Below are positions 50,600 to 60,952 of a DNA stretch of 64,000 bases, piece after piece. The translations under genes were made by a program, and so were the position numbers. The DNA comes from Microbacterium sp. zg-B96. Its GTDB lineage: Bacteria > Actinomycetota > Actinomycetes > Actinomycetales > Microbacteriaceae. The notes beneath the pieces are model-generated. The model was not told the origin of the DNA and made no database searches. It saw nothing but the letters and a program-made list of their open reading frames with translations. The stretch is from positions 124,001-188,000 of the forward strand of contig NZ_CP126738.1 in the NCBI RefSeq assembly GCF_030246865.1, written 5' to 3'. The first letter of the stretch is position 1, and each line of letters begins with the position of its first letter.

Positions 50600-50675
50600 G
50601 ACCATAACTCAGGATGACCTGCCCGATCCGGCCGCCAGCCGGCCCGAAACCCGGGGTTCTTCCTGAGTTATGGTC
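50600..50675. repeat. 76-bp palindromic element, copy 2
   Basis: GACCATAACTCAGGA (50600-50614) and TCCTGAGTTATGGTC (50661-50675) are perfect 15-bp inverted arms. The outer sequence and length match copy 1 at 15415-15489 (shared CTGAGTTATG and CCCGGG-rich right side). It lies just after the helicase stop and before a leaderless promoter. Confidence 0.85.
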
Positions 50676-50708
50676 CGCTCGCCGGTCGCACCCGGTCGCA
50701 CCGAGCGG

Positions 50709-50714
50709 CACAAT
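50709..50714 (+). promoter_or_regulatory. -10 hexamer of a probable leaderless promoter
   Basis: CACAAT, 6 bases, then GTG 50721 of the DUF1697 gene. No ribosome site is present. Confidence 0.5.
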
Positions 50715-50720
50715 GGCTGC

Positions 50721-51257
50721 GTGGCGACCTACCTGGCGTTTCTGCGGGCGATCAACCTCGGTGCGAAGCGCGTGTTTCCCCAGGGCGACATCCGCCGCGT
50801 CGTGACGGACGCCGGCTTCGCGGATGCCGCGACGCACATCAACACCGGCAATGTGCGGTTCACCACGGCGATGCGCTCTCGCGCACGCATCGAAGACCGC
50901 CTCGAGCGCGCCTTCGCGGCCGATCGGGGATTCGAGGTGCCGACGATCGTGTTCGCCGCGGGGGAGTTAGCCGCGATCGCGGACACCGCCCGGGAACTGA
51001 ACGCGGCCCGGCCAGAGTTGGCGCGGCACTACGTGTACCTGCTGAAGGAGCAGCCCTCCGCTGCGGCGATCGAGCAGATCGAGTCGACCTCGTCGGACCT
51101 CGGCGAGATGATCGTGCGCGGCCGTGCGGCGCACGCGCTGCTGCAGCCCGGCTACGAGGCGGGCAGGGTCGACCCGCTGCGGGCGGCGAAGCTGCTGGGA
51201 GTGGCGACCAATCGCAACTTCACGGTCATCTCGGCGCTGGCCGAGCGGTGGTGCTGA
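50721..51257 (+). CDS. DUF1697 family protein
   Basis: 178 residues from GTG 50721. ATYLAFLRAINLGAKRVFPQGDIRRVVTDAGF, then HINTGNVRF, and ATNRNFTVISALAE are DUF1697 signatures. The family has a ferredoxin-like structure and unknown function. It is a stand-alone gene, preceded by the palindromic element and a probable leaderless promoter. Confidence 0.9.
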   Translation: MATYLAFLRAINLGAKRVFPQGDIRRVVTDAGFADAATHINTGNVRFTTAMRSRARIEDRLERAFAADRGFEVPTIVFAAGELAAIADTARELNAARPELARHYVYLLKEQPSAAAIEQIESTSSDLGEMIVRGRAAHALLQPGYEAGRVDPLRAAKLLGVATNRNFTVISALAERWC

Positions 51258-51342
51258 GAGGCATCCATCTCGCACGAGAAGTCCATGGTGCGCGCATGTG
51301 CGGCGGCGTAGCCTTCAGGCACCTGAATGGGGAGGTGAAGCG

Positions 51343-51975
51343 ATGGTCCTGTGGAGGCGCCGTCGCCGCCGCGTCCCGTACGCCGCGGTGTCGGACGAAG
51401 AGCGCATGTCGCGCTATGTGTACCTGTTGAACACCCTGCCGGCCAGCGTCATCGAACGCGCGCACGAGTCGGCTTTCAAGCAGCTGTCCAGACAACGCCG
51501 CGCCGAGATGTTCGAGAAGCTGCGGCCGTTCATGTCGGAGCAGGAACAGGCCCGCGATCCCGAGCCGACGCTGCTGGCGAGCGTGCTGCGCCGGACGTCG
51601 GCGTCCGGCGGCGGTGCGGGCACGGCGGTGCTCGAGGACGAGCGCCCCGAGGGCAGCAGTGGCCGGCGCCCCGATCGGACGTCGATCGTGTGGCCGTTCG
51701 ACGATCCCGTGCTCGCCGCCCTCGTGGCGAGCCACTTCCTGACCTCGTCGGTCCTCATCTCGTACTACTCCGTCGGTGCGGGTTCGCTCGAGCTCGCCGG
51801 GGAGCCCGCGTGGGTGGGGGAGATGGGCGGCGTCCAGTCCGACGGGTACTCCGGCGGCGGGTTCGGTGGCGGCGGTTTCGACGGTGGCGGGGGCGGCTAC
51901 GGCGGGTTCGACGGGGGCGGATTCGGCGGTGGCGGATTCGGCGGTGGCGGAGGCGGCGACGGCGGCGGGGGGTGA
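51343..51975 (+). CDS. Hypothetical protein with glycine-rich C-terminal tail
   Basis: 210 residues from ATG 51343 (GGGGAGGTGAAG upstream). The basic start (WRRRRRRVPY) is followed by a helical part (VYLLNTLPASVIERAHESAFKQLSRQRRAEMFEKL), a middle segment with a short hydrophobic stretch (PVLAALVASHFLTSSVLIS), and a tail of about 50 residues made of Gly with Phe, Tyr and Asp (GGGFGGGGFDGGGGGYGG). The tail looks like a low-complexity secretion or adhesion segment. I do not recognise a function. Confidence 0.75.
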   Translation: MVLWRRRRRRVPYAAVSDEERMSRYVYLLNTLPASVIERAHESAFKQLSRQRRAEMFEKLRPFMSEQEQARDPEPTLLASVLRRTSASGGGAGTAVLEDERPEGSSGRRPDRTSIVWPFDDPVLAALVASHFLTSSVLISYYSVGAGSLELAGEPAWVGEMGGVQSDGYSGGGFGGGGFDGGGGGYGGFDGGGFGGGGFGGGGGGDGGGG

Positions 51976-52005
51976 CCTGCGCAGCCCGGTGTCAGCCGGG
52001 CTGGG

Positions 52006-52011
52006 TAGGGT
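52006..52011 (+). promoter_or_regulatory. -10 hexamer of a probable leaderless recQ promoter
   Basis: TAGGGT, 6 bases, then GTG 52018. Confidence 0.5.
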
Positions 52012-52017
52012 GTTCGG

Positions 52018-54048
<2,031 letters not shown>

Positions 54049-54060
54049 CCCGCCCCGCTG

Positions 54061-54095
54061 CCGAGTGAGTATTCGTGCTGCCGAGTGAGTATTCG
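54061..54095. repeat. Two tandem copies of the 20-bp-period repeat, inverted
   Basis: CCGAGTGAGTATTCG at 54061-54075 and 54081-54095, each followed by TGCTG or the start of it, repeat exactly every 20 bp. The core is the reverse complement of the unit at 567-623 and 1883-1918. It lies between recQ and the FHA gene. Confidence 0.9.
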
Positions 54096-54123
54096 TGCTG
54101 CCGGGAGCGGAAGACGATAGCGT

Positions 54124-54148
54124 CGGGGCATCGATGTGCGATGCCCCG
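54124..54148 (+). promoter_or_regulatory. Perfect hairpin at the 5' end of the FHA gene
   Basis: CGGGGCATCG, loop ATGTG, then CGATGCCCCG gives a perfect 10-bp stem. A TAGCGT -10 lies at 54118-54123, so the hairpin covers the probable transcript start and stands right before the AAAGGA ribosome site. It could be an operator or an mRNA 5' stem. Confidence 0.55.
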
Positions 54149-54161
54149 AAAGGACCCTTCC

Positions 54162-55187
54162 GTGCCCGATGCATCCGCTGCCGCGCCTGTCCTGATGGCG
54201 TCGGCCTGCGCGCTGATCGTCCTCGCCGCGTGGCACGTCTGGTACTCGTGGGGCCTCGCCCGCGTGTTCGCCGCGCACGGCGCTCCCACGTGGCGCGCCT
54301 GGGTGCCCGTGCTGCGCGAGGCGGAGCTGTTCCGCCTCGGAAGCGTGGACCCGGTGAAGGTCGTGCTGCTGCTGGTGCCGTTCGTCGCCGTATACGGGTT
54401 CGTCCTTCGGGTCATGGCGGTGCACCGCATCGGGGTGGGGTACGGCAGGGGTGCGGGGATGACGGCCCTCGGCGCGGTGCTTCCCCCGGTGTGGGCGACG
54501 TTGCTGGCCGACGCGCGCCCGGTCCCTGCGGGGGCGGATGCCGCAGCCGACGTGCCTGCTGCCCCCGTGCCTGCGCCGGCAGGGCATGCGGCCTCCTCCC
54601 GCGTACCCGCGGCGCCGTCGGCCCCGGCAGGCGCGGCGCCCGCGCCGGTCATGCACGTGCCCGCGCCACCCGCCCCGGCTTCGACCCCCACGCCGGCACC
54701 GATCATGCACATGCCCGCGCCTGCCCCCGCACCCGCGCCGCCGGCTCCCGCCGCATCCGCTCCGCCGGCTCTCGCCGCGCCGCCCGCTGCCCCCGCCTCT
54801 GCCCCCACCCCCGCCGCCCCCGACGATGTCGACGAGCACACACACGTGGTCAGCGGCGTGCGGGAGTGGGAGCTCCTGCTTCCCGACGGCACGGCCGTCG
54901 TCTTGGTGGCGGAGGACGTCGTGCTCGGTCGGCGTCCGTTCTCGCCGGATGAGTCGACGCAGGCCGTCGCCGTGCCCGACCACACCCGCACGGTGTCCAA
55001 ACAGCACGCTCGCCTGGCCTGGTCGGGCGATGGGTGGACCATCACCGACCTCGGCTCCACGAACGGAGTGTCCCTGCTCACCGCGGACGGCGATGAGCAG
55101 GAGATCGAGTCCGGCACGCCCGTGCCCCTGGGTGAAGCGTTCCTTCTCGGCGAGTACCGGCTCGCGCTGCGGCGCGACGGCGTCTGA
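54162..55187 (+). CDS. FHA-domain membrane protein
   Basis: 341 residues from GTG 54162, with AAAGGA 7 bp upstream. The N-terminal 120 residues hold about three hydrophobic helices (PVLMASACALIVLAAWHVWY, VVLLLVPFVAVYGFV). A Pro/Ala-rich linker of about 110 residues follows, then an FHA domain (VLGRRPF, VSKQHARLAWS, ITDLGSTNGVSLL) that binds phosphothreonine. It faces the type VII secretion operon and probably links Ser/Thr kinase signalling to it; FHA proteins are frequent type VII partners. Confidence 0.9.
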   Translation: MPDASAAAPVLMASACALIVLAAWHVWYSWGLARVFAAHGAPTWRAWVPVLREAELFRLGSVDPVKVVLLLVPFVAVYGFVLRVMAVHRIGVGYGRGAGMTALGAVLPPVWATLLADARPVPAGADAAADVPAAPVPAPAGHAASSRVPAAPSAPAGAAPAPVMHVPAPPAPASTPTPAPIMHMPAPAPAPAPPAPAASAPPALAAPPAAPASAPTPAAPDDVDEHTHVVSGVREWELLLPDGTAVVLVAEDVVLGRRPFSPDESTQAVAVPDHTRTVSKQHARLAWSGDGWTITDLGSTNGVSLLTADGDEQEIESGTPVPLGEAFLLGEYRLALRRDGV

Positions 55188-55196
55188 CCGAACGCG

Positions 55197-56504
55197 TCAG
55201 GCTTCCGGCGCGTCGCCGAACAGGCCCCGGCCGGCGGGAGCCGCGCGCGCAGCGGTCGGTTCCACCCGTCGCGTGACGTACACCCCGAGCGCGCCGAGAG
55301 TCGCGAGCACGACAAGCCCGGCGATCCCCATGATCATGCCGATGTTGATGGCCGCGACGTCGGCGCCGGGGTCGCCCGTGACGCGCACCGCGGCACCGTC
55401 CGCCGCGGCGGGCGGAACGGGCTCACCGTCGACGAACGGGCTGGCCGGTCCGCGCAGACCAGAACCCGGGACGAGCATGATGGCGTCGTACGGCTGCACC
55501 ACGCCCCAGCCGCTGACGTCGTCGCGCCGGTCCGGATCAGTGCGCACCGCGGTCGCCTCGAGCCGGTACGCCCACTGCGCGGGGGACTCGTCGGGGTGGG
55601 CGGCCGCCACGAGAGCAGCGGATGCCGACGCATATGCGGCGGCGTAGCTGGTGGCGGGAGCATCCGTCGCGTACACGCAGTCGCCGCCGACGGCGGACGA
55701 GGTGGCGACGAGCTGGCCGGGAGCGGCCAGCCGAACGTGCGGGCCGTGGATGCTGGCGTCGGTCACGACCCCCGACGTGTCGGTCGCCGTCACGCCCAGC
55801 ACGCCGTCGAAACCGGCCGGGTAGCGCGCCCCGTCGTCCTCGGCATCCTCGACCGACAGCGTCGAGTCGCGATTTCCCGCCGTTGACACGACGAGACTGC
55901 CCTGCCCGCTGGCGTATGCGACGGCCTCGGCGAGACCCGGATGGGCGCCCACGGTGCTCATGGACACGTTGATGATCTGCGCCCCGTGGTCGGCGGCATA
56001 GCGGATGCCGGCTGCCAGGCGCCCCACGTCGGGGCCGAAGCCGGCATCCACGTCCTGGTCGGACGTGCCGGCGAACACGCGGACGGGCAGGATACGCGTT
56101 TCCGGCGCGAGACCTTCGACGCCCGATCCGGGGATCCCCCGGGCGGCGATCTGTCCTGCGATCGCGGTGCCGTGCCCGTACGCATCAGTGCTGCCGGTCG
56201 GATCGGTGCCGTCCGGCACGAGATTCACGCCGCCGACGATGGCGCCGGTGAGGTGCGGATTGGCGGCGACTCCCGAGTCGACGACCGCGACCACCACACC
56301 CGCGCCTCGGGTGAGCCCCCACGCCGCCTCGCTCTGCAACTCGCCCAGGGCCGTCACCGGTTCGGCGATGCGCGTGGATGCCGTGCATTCCCCGGTCGCC
56401 GCTGCCGACACCGGCGACGCGGCGAGGACGGGGCCGGGCGCGGCCGCGAGCACCGCGGTGAGGAGCGCCGCCACGGCCGCGACCGTGCGCAGCCGGCCGG
56501 TCAC
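55197..56504 (-). CDS. mycP: Mycosin (S8 subtilase) of a type VII secretion system
   Basis: 435 residues from GTG 56504. Signal peptide (VAAVAALLTAVLAAAPGPVLA), then the subtilase domain with catalytic Asp in VVAVVDSGV, His in AYGHGTAIAGQ and Ser in ATSYAAAYASASAAL. The oxyanion Asn is in STAGNRDS. A C-terminal membrane helix (IGMIMGIAGLVVLATLGALGVYV) anchors it outside the cell membrane. The Ser motif deviates from the usual GTSxAAP by Ala for Gly and Ala for Pro. It overlaps eccB (GTGA) and ends the operon. Confidence 0.92.
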   Translation of the reverse strand: MTGRLRTVAAVAALLTAVLAAAPGPVLAASPVSAAATGECTASTRIAEPVTALGELQSEAAWGLTRGAGVVVAVVDSGVAANPHLTGAIVGGVNLVPDGTDPTGSTDAYGHGTAIAGQIAARGIPGSGVEGLAPETRILPVRVFAGTSDQDVDAGFGPDVGRLAAGIRYAADHGAQIINVSMSTVGAHPGLAEAVAYASGQGSLVVSTAGNRDSTLSVEDAEDDGARYPAGFDGVLGVTATDTSGVVTDASIHGPHVRLAAPGQLVATSSAVGGDCVYATDAPATSYAAAYASASAALVAAAHPDESPAQWAYRLEATAVRTDPDRRDDVSGWGVVQPYDAIMLVPGSGLRGPASPFVDGEPVPPAAADGAAVRVTGDPGADVAAINIGMIMGIAGLVVLATLGALGVYVTRRVEPTAARAAPAGRGLFGDAPEA

Positions 56505-57853
56505 CGATCCTCCGCGTCGGCCGAGGCCGCCGGAGACCGACCCGCGGCCTCTTCGCTCAGGGCGGGGCCTGTGGGCAGGAGAGCGGTCCACTCATCGCCG
56601 ATCTCGCCCACCTCGTCCGCGGCGTACCCCAGCCGAGCCAGGGTCTCCTCGGTCGCCCCCGGTACCGGGTACGCCGTGCCGGTGGCATCCACGAGGGTGA
56701 GCAGCCGGGTGCTCTGGTCACCGCGGCCGCCGGCACGAACCACCGCGCCCGCGCCCGGTTCGACGCTCACACCCTCGACGATGTCGGCGTCCGCGCGGTG
56801 CACGGCCAGCGCAGTGCGCGTGCGCCCGTCCCCGGCCGACTCGAGCTGCGCGCACGGGCGGTCATCGGCATCGATGGTGGGGAAGCCCACGGTGGGCCAG
56901 TCCTCGGCGCCCGCCGGTCGGGTTGCCGTCTCGAGCCCGGCGACGTCGGATGCCGACACCTCGCGCACTTCGCCACCCAGCGCCTTTCCGCTTCCCAGCT
57001 GGTACAACTGCCAGGCCAGCGGGGACAGGGCCGCCAGCGAACCCTCCGGCTGGACCAGCAGGCGCTCGTCGTCGGGCGTTCCCGCCACGTGGACGACGTC
57101 GCCGATCCGCAGATCCGTGCCCGCAAGCCGCTCTCCCACGTCCTCGACGACGAGAGGCGTCAGCGCCGAGGCCGGCGTGAACAGATTCAGCCATTCCGCC
57201 GGCACGATCGTCGGGTCCAGGGCGGTGATCCCGGCCGCTCGCAGGACTGCGTCGGAGTCGGTGGCCGTGATTGCGAAGCTGCGCTCGCCGGAGACGACAT
57301 AGAGGATGTCGTCCGATTCGACGACCGCGCTGCGGTCATCGGCCGCCGCCACGCGCGCCTCGCCTCCGATGCGCACTTCCAGCGCCGCGTCCTCCGCGAC
57401 GCACGCGGTCCAGCCGGCGTTGACCAGCCCGCCGGGGGAGGGGAGCTCGTCCGGGGCACCGACGATCCCGAGCGTCGCGCCGATCGGCGTGCCGGCGAGG
57501 CTGGCCTGGTCGGTGGAGATCACGTCGAATTCGCTCGAAGGAAGCAGCAGGCGCGCGCTGGCGGTGTTGATGACCGGATGCAGCACCCCGTCCACGGTCA
57601 CGAAACGGGCTCCCGTATCGGACACGAGCACGAGCTTGCCGTTCTCCCAGCCCTGCGGCAGGCCCGGGCGGATGAAACCGTAGAACACTCCGATGAGCAC
57701 GACCAGCGCGGTGAGGGCGATGGCGGCGATCACGGCGCGCAGCGGAGTTGCGGGTTCGAGTTCCTTTCCTCCCGGAGCACCGCTGACGAACGCGCTCAGC
57801 AGCCGACGACGCGAGAAGTTCTGCGCCTCGATCAGATCACCTTTGGTCGCCAT
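56501..57853 (-). CDS. eccB: Type VII secretion core protein EccB
   Basis: 450 residues. A short cytoplasmic start (ATKGDLIEAQNFSRRRLLSAFV), one membrane helix near residues 41-62, then a large extracytoplasmic repeat domain (GKLVLVSDTGARFVTVDGVLHPVINTASARLLL). This is the EccB layout that forms part of the ESX membrane complex and its periplasmic cap. The two Cys (ACVAED, RPCAQLE) likely form the conserved disulfide. It is followed 4 bp downstream of eccD. Confidence 0.92.
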   Translation of the reverse strand: MATKGDLIEAQNFSRRRLLSAFVSGAPGGKELEPATPLRAVIAAIALTALVVLIGVFYGFIRPGLPQGWENGKLVLVSDTGARFVTVDGVLHPVINTASARLLLPSSEFDVISTDQASLAGTPIGATLGIVGAPDELPSPGGLVNAGWTACVAEDAALEVRIGGEARVAAADDRSAVVESDDILYVVSGERSFAITATDSDAVLRAAGITALDPTIVPAEWLNLFTPASALTPLVVEDVGERLAGTDLRIGDVVHVAGTPDDERLLVQPEGSLAALSPLAWQLYQLGSGKALGGEVREVSASDVAGLETATRPAGAEDWPTVGFPTIDADDRPCAQLESAGDGRTRTALAVHRADADIVEGVSVEPGAGAVVRAGGRGDQSTRLLTLVDATGTAYPVPGATEETLARLGYAADEVGEIGDEWTALLPTGPALSEEAAGRSPAASADAEDR

Positions 57854-57857
57854 CCGG

Positions 57858-59192
57858 TCAGGCCAGCCCGGAGGCGATGACGCCCAGCGGCAGCAGGGAG
57901 GCGAGCACGAGCAGTTCGACGGTGTCGGCCACGCGCAGCAGCCGCATCCGGGTCTTGGGTGCCAGCAGCGTCACGGTCACGACGCAGACCGTCGCCACAG
58001 TGAGGACGACCAGCAGCGCCACGCGCAGCTCCGGCTGGGTCAGCGCGGCGGTCAGCCCTGAGACGGCGAGTCCTACGGTGCCCATCGCCATGACGGCCAG
58101 CACACCGGAGCGGGCATAGGTCTGCCGAGACGGGAACATCATCCCCGCGAACGCGAGGGCGCACAGCGCCGCGCCCACGGCATCCTGCGCGGCCACCAGC
58201 GGCGTGGCGGCCAGGATGACGAGGCCGAGCGCGAGGCGGAGGGCGATGAGGATCCGCCGCCCCTGCGCCATGCGCCGGGCGACATCGTCGGCATCGATCG
58301 GGACGGGGTCGGCGAACATCTCCGCATCGCTCTGCGGTGAGATCACACGCACGCGAGTGCTGCTCAGTGCCAGCCAGGGCAGCACGCCCGACAGGGTGCC
58401 GAGGATGCCGACGGCCAGTGCGTAGACCGGCGCCGGCGGGAAGAACGCCGCGAGAGAGGCGATGATCGCGAGAGCGGCGCCGGCAGTCAGCGGGGCAAGC
58501 TGCACCTCGGCGCGGTCGGGCATGAGCGCCAGCGCGACGCCGGCGATGACGAAGGTGCCCGCCCCTGCCGCGGCGAGGGGCCAGCCCCACAGATCGAACG
58601 AGGACGGCACGGCGAGGTAGCCCGCCAGCCCCGCGAAGACCGCGGCGGCCACGCCCAACCCCTGACCGGCCTCGAGCTGACCGAGCCGTGCCACGACCGC
58701 AGCGACCGCAAGCAGGACGATCGCGCCGCCGCCGGCGATCAGGCCGCCGAACCCGAGGCTGGGCCCCGCGGCCAGAAGCAGGACGGCACAAACACCCAGG
58801 AGCGTCAGGCTCACCGTCAACGCGGTGCGGGCGTTGTCGCGCGGCGTCCACGGGCGGTTCTGCTGCGCGGTGGCATCGATCACCGCCTCGACGATGTCGT
58901 CGTAGACGCGGGGCTGCACGACGAGGCCGCCCCGCACCAGCGTCAGGACCTCACCGTCCTCGACGCCCTGCGCAGCGACGCCGGTGGCGGCGTCCAGCAC
59001 CGTGCCATCCGCGCGATGCAGCGCGTATCCCGCGTACGTCATCGACGGGTCGAGGACCCCGAGGCTTCGGGCGAACCCGGGTAGGAACTCGATCACCGGA
59101 ACCTGGGCCGGGATGCCGATGTCGAGGCGCCGCCCCTCGCTCTGCACCGAGAGGCGGATGAGGGCGCGCGTGGCGCTGGCTGTCTGGCTCAC
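57858..59192 (-). CDS. eccD: Type VII secretion core protein EccD
   Basis: 444 residues from GTG 59192. The first 90 residues are a ubiquitin-like cytoplasmic domain (RLSVQSEGRRLDIGIPAQVPVIEFLPGF); about 11 membrane helices follow, from TALTVSLTLLGVCAVLLLAAG to VELLVLASLLPLGVIASG. EccD forms the hydrophobic vestibule of the ESX channel. It overlaps the lipoprotein gene (GTGA). Confidence 0.93.
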   Translation of the reverse strand: MSQTASATRALIRLSVQSEGRRLDIGIPAQVPVIEFLPGFARSLGVLDPSMTYAGYALHRADGTVLDAATGVAAQGVEDGEVLTLVRGGLVVQPRVYDDIVEAVIDATAQQNRPWTPRDNARTALTVSLTLLGVCAVLLLAAGPSLGFGGLIAGGGAIVLLAVAAVVARLGQLEAGQGLGVAAAVFAGLAGYLAVPSSFDLWGWPLAAAGAGTFVIAGVALALMPDRAEVQLAPLTAGAALAIIASLAAFFPPAPVYALAVGILGTLSGVLPWLALSSTRVRVISPQSDAEMFADPVPIDADDVARRMAQGRRILIALRLALGLVILAATPLVAAQDAVGAALCALAFAGMMFPSRQTYARSGVLAVMAMGTVGLAVSGLTAALTQPELRVALLVVLTVATVCVVTVTLLAPKTRMRLLRVADTVELLVLASLLPLGVIASGLA

Positions 59193-59860
59193 GGCAGCCG
59201 TGTCACGGGGAAGGTCGCGACCGGTTGCACGGCGCGGTCGACGGCGATCTCCTGCGTGACGCCGGCGCTCGGGTCCACGAGGGTTTCCGGGTCGAGGTCG
59301 GCCGTGACGGAGTACACCGCGGGGTAGACGAGGAAGCTCAGCGTCGCCGCCTCGGGGTCGTCGGGTTGGGTCACGCTCGCTCCCGGGACTTCGAACGACA
59401 CCAGCTTCATCTCGATGCGACTCACTTCTGCGAAAACCATCAGGTCGGTGGTCAGCGAGTCGGCCAACTGCCACTCGCCGTCTTCGGTGTTCCAGGTGAC
59501 GCTGAGGACGGACTGCTCCTGCCGTCCGGCCAGCTCGTACTGGAACGACACGTCGCGCGTATCCTCGTCGCCGGTGGTGGCGGCGGCAGCCTCGACCGTC
59601 ACATTCTGGATGCGCTGGGCCCCGGCGAGCACGGCGTCGGTGCGCAGCGTGTCAGCGTCGACATTCGGCAACTGCGGATCGCCGATGGCTGCGGCATCAA
59701 GTTCTCGGGCCGTGGCCGCGTCGCCGTCGGCGATGGCGTCCAGATACTGCACGACGACCTCGGTGGGGTCGGGTCGGGGAGGCTCGGATGGGGTGCAGGC
59801 GGTGGTGGTGAGAGCGATGCCGGCGGCGATGGCCATCGAGAGCGGACGTTTACTGGACAA
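59189..59860 (-). CDS. NTF2-like lipoprotein in the type VII locus
   Basis: 223 residues from TTG 59860. N-terminus LSSKRPLSMAIAAGIALTTT, then a lipobox-type TTAC with Cys 22, so it is a lipoprotein. PTEVVVQYLDAIADGDAATARELD opens an NTF2-like/DUF4878-type domain, and a second beta-rich part follows. The TTG is needed to include the basic residues; it overlaps the upstream gene by 11 bp. A dedicated lipoprotein is not a standard ESX part and could be a structural or effector-release factor. Confidence 0.8.
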   Translation of the reverse strand: MSSKRPLSMAIAAGIALTTTACTPSEPPRPDPTEVVVQYLDAIADGDAATARELDAAAIGDPQLPNVDADTLRTDAVLAGAQRIQNVTVEAAAATTGDEDTRDVSFQYELAGRQEQSVLSVTWNTEDGEWQLADSLTTDLMVFAEVSRIEMKLVSFEVPGASVTQPDDPEAATLSFLVYPAVYSVTADLDPETLVDPSAGVTQEIAVDRAVQPVATFPVTRLP

Positions 59861-60632
59861 GCGCAAAACCGGGAGCCTCCCACTCGGTGATCGTGTTGGG
59901 CAGCGCGTCGAGCTTTCCCCGGTTGGCCTGCGTCGAGGACTGGAAAAGCTGCACGATCGCGATCGCGCTGGTGGCGATACCCGCGACTGCGGAGATGAGC
60001 CCGACGACGGAGACGGCCAGCGAGACGCCGGCCGTCGGCAGCGCTCCGACGAGCCCGAGAATGGCCGCGACCACACCGAGCATCGTGAGCACGGCACCGA
60101 TGATGACCGCTGCCAGCTGCAGGTAGTAGTTCTCGATGTCGTCCGCATGCTGATCGATCGCGCCCGCGATCGTGGTCGCGGTGGATGACACGCGGCCGAG
60201 CGGCTTCGCCTGGTCGTCGACCGCGAACCCGTAGGTTTGGCTGGCCGGCGGGTCGACCCAGCTCAGCAGCCCCGGCATGGTGCTCTTGGTGATCTGGATC
60301 TCGTCGGCCTTCGATGCCAGCTCGTTCAGGCGGTCGGCCACCGCGCGGAGGGTGTCGGGGCTGCCGAGGTATCGGTTCGCCTCCCGCAGGATGGCGACGC
60401 TCTCGCGGCAATAGTCGAGCACCTCGTCCACGGCCGCAACGACGATATCGGCCGCTTCGTCCACCCACCCGTTAGGCACGAGCGAGCCGAGACCGAATGC
60501 CTGGCGATCGACCCACTCCTGCAACCCTTTTCGGATCAGCGGCGGAGCAGCGACGGCCGCCCCGTCGATCGCCTTGACCGCCGTGTCCAGCTGGTCCTCG
60601 TTGTTCTCGCGGATGTCATCGACGTAGCTCAC
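59850..60632 (-). CDS. WXG-like type VII substrate with membrane helices
   Basis: 260 residues from GTG 60632. The helical N-terminal half contains YLGSPDTLRAVADRLNELASKADEI, characteristic of actinobacterial type VII secreted-protein domains, but no W-x-G turn is seen. The C-terminal part has a strongly hydrophobic block of two or three helices (LAAVIIGAVLTMLGVVAAIL; TAGVSLAVSVVGLISAVAGI). It may be a membrane-active effector or a structural element. It overlaps the EspC-like gene by GTGA. Confidence 0.75.
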   Translation of the reverse strand: MSYVDDIRENNEDQLDTAVKAIDGAAVAAPPLIRKGLQEWVDRQAFGLGSLVPNGWVDEAADIVVAAVDEVLDYCRESVAILREANRYLGSPDTLRAVADRLNELASKADEIQITKSTMPGLLSWVDPPASQTYGFAVDDQAKPLGRVSSTATTIAGAIDQHADDIENYYLQLAAVIIGAVLTMLGVVAAILGLVGALPTAGVSLAVSVVGLISAVAGIATSAIAIVQLFQSSTQANRGKLDALPNTITEWEAPGFALVQ

Positions 60633-60952
60633 AACGCCTCCAGCTCTCGTTCGACGGCGTCGATCTCGCTCTGTGCGTCGCCTTCGGCCTGCATGTACTC
60701 GATCGCGGTGTCCAGGAGCGCGCGGGCGAACCCCTCGAAGATCTCCTCGCCGGTCTCGATGTAGTCCCGCAGGGTGGTCGTTGCCGTTGTGAACGCCGCG
60801 TACACATCGCCGGACCCGGGGATCAGCGAGAAGTCCGGACGCGAGTACGTCAGGTCGTCGATCCGCCCCTTGGCGTCGGCGAGCTTTCCGCTCCAGACCT
60901 GCCACGAGTCGTGCGCGTCGGTGCGAAGCGCATCGGGATCCACTTCAGCCAC
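60629..60952 (-). CDS. EspC/WXG100-like secreted protein
   Basis: 107 residues from GTG 60952, all helical. VDPDALRTDAHDSWQVWSGKLADAKGRIDDL, then a break at PDFSLIPGSGDVY and a second helix with TAIEYMQAEGDAQSE. Y-M-Q-A-E fits the YxxxD/E export signal of type VII substrates. The length and helix-turn-helix plan match EspC-type proteins. It overlaps the upstream gene by 8 bp. Confidence 0.75.
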   Translation of the reverse strand: MAEVDPDALRTDAHDSWQVWSGKLADAKGRIDDLTYSRPDFSLIPGSGDVYAAFTTATTTLRDYIETGEEIFEGFARALLDTAIEYMQAEGDAQSEIDAVERELEAL

